A DNA stretch of 64,000 nucleotides from Amycolatopsis sp. DSM 110486 (GTDB taxonomy: Bacteria > Actinomycetota > Actinomycetes > Mycobacteriales > Pseudonocardiaceae), in the NCBI RefSeq assembly GCF_019468465.1, contig NZ_CP080519.1, positions 3,053,001-3,117,000 on the forward strand, read 5' to 3'. Shown here piece by piece: positions 62,170 to 64,000 of this stretch (the stretch's first letter is position 1; each line of letters opens with the position of its first letter). The translations under genes and the position numbers were made by a program. Under the pieces are notes generated by a model that was not told where the DNA came from, did no database searches, and was given only the letters and a program-made list of their open reading frames with translations.

Positions 62170-62265
62170 TCTTTCGCCTACCTCCTCGTCGGGACGCCTC
62201 GCTCAGCGTCTCATCGATAACAACGTTCCGCATCAGCGGAACCTTGCCACCGCATGGCAGGCATC

Positions 62266-62286
62266 ACGCCGGGGAATACCCGGCGT
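62266..62286 (-). terminator. Hairpin downstream of the FMN reductase gene
   Basis: ACGCCGGG and CCCGGCGT form a perfect 8-bp stem with a 5-base loop, 16 bases after the reductase stop. Confidence 0.6.
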
Positions 62287-62301
62287 CCGGCCGATGAAAC
62301 C

Positions 62302-62868
62302 TCAGCGCGACAGGGTGAACTCGGCCACCTGGCGGCCGATCAGGCGCAGCGTGCGCACGCTCTTGTCGTCGGACGCGCCGCCGGACTCGTCGAACTTGGT
62401 CTCGGCGGAGTTGATCGAACCACCCAGCGGGGTGGGCCAGCCGCGCAGCGCGTGCGTGATCGTGCGCAGCTGGTCGAGCGTGGTGACGGCGGCCTGCCAC
62501 CCGAAGGCGACGGCGGCGAGGCCGACCGGGCGTCCTTCGAGGTAGGGGCGGGTGTCTTCGCGCAGGTCCTCGACGTAGTCCAGGGCGTTCTTGACCAGCC
62601 CGGACAGCGCGCCGTGGTAGCCGGGCGAGACCACGATCAGGCCGTCGGCGCGGCGGATGCTCTCGATCAGCCGCCTCGCGCGGTCGTCGCGCTCGCCTGC
62701 GGCGGTGTCGTAGAACGGCAGCACGAGCTCAGGCCCGGGGATCAGCTCGGTGTCGACCCCCAGCTCGGCCGCCGAGTCCAGCGCGATCCGCAGGGCGCGC
62801 TCGGACTGCGAGCCGTCGCGCAGTGAACCGCCGATCCCGAGCACCCTGACCGCTTTGGCTGAAGTCAC
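62302..62868 (-). CDS. NADPH-dependent FMN reductase
   Basis: A 188-residue flavodoxin-fold reductase. The phosphate loop is LGIGGSLRDGSQSERALR (about 10-27), and SPGYHGALSGLVKNALDYVE is the flavin-contact block of NAD(P)H:FMN reductases such as SsuE and related azoreductases. It supplies reduced flavin or reduces quinones. GTG 62868 is preferred because a TAGCCT -10 lies exactly 7 bases upstream. Partner unknown. Confidence 0.92.
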   Translation of the reverse strand: MTSAKAVRVLGIGGSLRDGSQSERALRIALDSAAELGVDTELIPGPELVLPFYDTAAGERDDRARRLIESIRRADGLIVVSPGYHGALSGLVKNALDYVEDLREDTRPYLEGRPVGLAAVAFGWQAAVTTLDQLRTITHALRGWPTPLGGSINSAETKFDESGGASDDKSVRTLRLIGRQVAEFTLSR

Positions 62869-62875
62869 GTCCCCG

Positions 62876-62881
62876 AGGCTA
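62876..62881 (-). promoter_or_regulatory. Leaderless -10 element TAGCCT
   Basis: TAGCCT on the minus strand ends 7 bases before the GTG at 62868. Confidence 0.5.
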
Positions 62882-62989
62882 ACCCCTCGACTTAAGTGGA
62901 GGACCAGGATTTGGGACGGAGTTCTCGATCACAGCTGGACCCACTATCTACTGACAAGTAACGTCGGGGTCCACAGCCGAGGAGGAACG

Positions 62990-64000
62990 ATGGCGATCCC
63001 GCTCCAGGTCCGCACCCAGGCCGCCGCCGCGCAGCTGGTCTTCTGGCTGCCCCGGCCCGTCCGGCGGCTCATCGCCGGCCCGCCGCTGCGCCGCGACGGG
63101 CAGGAACTCGCCCTCGACGCGCAGCTCCTGCTGCGGTTGCAGCAGCTCACCGGCACCGCGCTCGTCGGCGAGACGGTCGAGGGCTCGCGGCTCGGGCTGG
63201 AGCTCGGCCGCCACCTGGTGAGCGGCAAGACGATCGAGCCCGTGGCCGTGCGCGACGTGGTGATCCCGTCCGGCGACGCGTCGCTCGACGCCACCCTCTA
63301 CACGCCCGCGGGGCTGCCCGAACCGTCCGGGCTGCTCGTGTTCTTCCACGGCGGAGGCTGGGTCGTCGGCTCGCGCGCCACGCACGACAACGCCGCGCGC
63401 TACCTCGCGAAGCACGCCGGCGTGCGCGTGCTGTCGGTGGAGTACCGGATGGCGCCGGAACACCCGTTCCCGACTCCGTTCGAAGACGCGCTGGCGGCGT
63501 TCGACTACGCCCACGCCAACGCGGCCGAGCTCGGCGCGGACGCCGACCGCATCGCCGTGGGCGGCGACAGCGCGGGCGGCAACCTCTCCGCCGCGTTGAC
63601 TCTGGCGGCGGTCCGGCGCGGCGGCCCGGCGCCGGCGTTCCAGCTGCTGATCTACCCCGCGGTGGACTTCACGACGCGCCGCCGCTCGCGCGAGATCTTC
63701 GGCGAGAAGTTGTTCCTCACCGACGAGTCGATGACCTGGTTCGAGGACCACTACGTCCCGGCCGGCACCGACAAGGCCGACCCGCGCCTGTCACCCCTCG
63801 TCGCGACCGACCACAGTGGACTGCCCCCGGCGTTCATCATGACCGCGGGCTTCGACCCGCTGCGCGACGAGGGCGAGGCGTACGCGGAGAAGCTGCGCGA
63901 CGCCGGAGTCTCGGTCGCGGTGAGCCGCCAGCCGGACCTGATCCACGGCTTCCTGAACTTCACCGGCGTCGGCTCCCGTTTCCGCGAGGCGACGGCCGAG
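62990..64000 (+). CDS. HSL-family alpha/beta hydrolase (3' partial)
   Basis: The ATG follows GAGGAGGAACG and the frame is open to the last base (337 codons visible), so the stop lies outside the window. Hormone-sensitive-lipase features are the oxyanion H-G-G-G-W (near 118-122), VLSVEYRMAPEHPFP, the nucleophile elbow GGDSAGGNLS, the Asp in TAGFDPLRDEG and the His in DLIHGFLNF. The first 80 residues form a helical cap. All catalytic residues are visible, so the missing part is short. It hydrolyses small esters or lipids; the substrate is unknown. Confidence 0.92.
   Translation, partial: MAIPLQVRTQAAAAQLVFWLPRPVRRLIAGPPLRRDGQELALDAQLLLRLQQLTGTALVGETVEGSRLGLELGRHLVSGKTIEPVAVRDVVIPSGDASLDATLYTPAGLPEPSGLLVFFHGGGWVVGSRATHDNAARYLAKHAGVRVLSVEYRMAPEHPFPTPFEDALAAFDYAHANAAELGADADRIAVGGDSAGGNLSAALTLAAVRRGGPAPAFQLLIYPAVDFTTRRRSREIFGEKLFLTDESMTWFEDHYVPAGTDKADPRLSPLVATDHSGLPPAFIMTAGFDPLRDEGEAYAEKLRDAGVSVAVSRQPDLIHGFLNFTGVGSRFREATAE

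Overview
This window is chromosomal DNA from a high-GC actinomycete. GC-rich third codon positions, frequent GTG starts, WhiB, a GlxR/CRP-type regulator, a MarP-type protease and a mycoredoxin all point to Pseudonocardiales, most likely Amycolatopsis or a close relative. That placement is inferred from gene content, not from a search. No insertion sequence, prophage, CRISPR array or integrase was seen. One tRNA gene (tRNA-Pro, CGG) is present. The first and last genes run off the window edges.

Layout. 1-7012: a peptidoglycan-salvage cluster (NagZ-like, NamZ-like, AmiE-like, MurR, MurQ) in which secreted enzymes release MurNAc and the etherase MurQ brings MurNAc-6-P into central metabolism. 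7190-8290: a Ni/Co permease. 8277-12183 (minus): a 3-hydroxybutyrate dehydrogenase, MHS-family transporter and PucR-type regulator operon. 12272-16918: a Fic-like protein coupled to a phosphoribosyltransferase, an acetyltransferase, acetyl-CoA synthetase and an AT-hook protein. 16964-21283: cupin, a DUF2848 remnant, a VIT1-type metal transporter, a POT peptide transporter and NhaA.

21344-52559 is built on a backbone matching, by gene order as remembered, Mycobacterium tuberculosis Rv3669-Rv3683: holin-like protein, EphE-like hydrolase, MarP, Nudix, TlpA, Nth, small membrane protein, CRP, [metabolite inserts], metallo-beta-lactamase, RidA, DUF4177, two Get3/ArsA-like ATPases, WhiB4, PonA2, [secreted-protein insert], metallophosphoesterase and tRNA-Pro. 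This backbone concerns acid, redox and cell-wall stress. Inserts include a second DnaN-like clamp, an AsnC-type regulator, glyoxalase-like and esterase genes, a mycoredoxin, a previously unassigned pair of mutually similar unknown genes (35775-37587), a very large secreted lytic transglycosylase/SGNH protein interrupted by a frameshift, and a transmembrane Ser/Thr kinase.

52683-64000: a methyltransferase, an S9 peptidase, an unknown protein, an intergenic region with two inverted DnaA-box-like sequences, a DinB/MDMPI-like protein, an old yellow enzyme, glutamate decarboxylase, a linalool dehydratase/isomerase-like protein, Dps, Ohr, an FMN reductase and a truncated HSL-type esterase.

Regulatory signals. 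At least fourteen genes have an A-second, T-last hexamer (mostly TANNNT) placed 6 or 7 nt before a GTG/ATG start, as expected of leaderless transcripts. Several strong inverted repeats look like operators: upstream of murR, before the 35659 Nudix gene, before the 28111 transporter and before the VIT1 gene.
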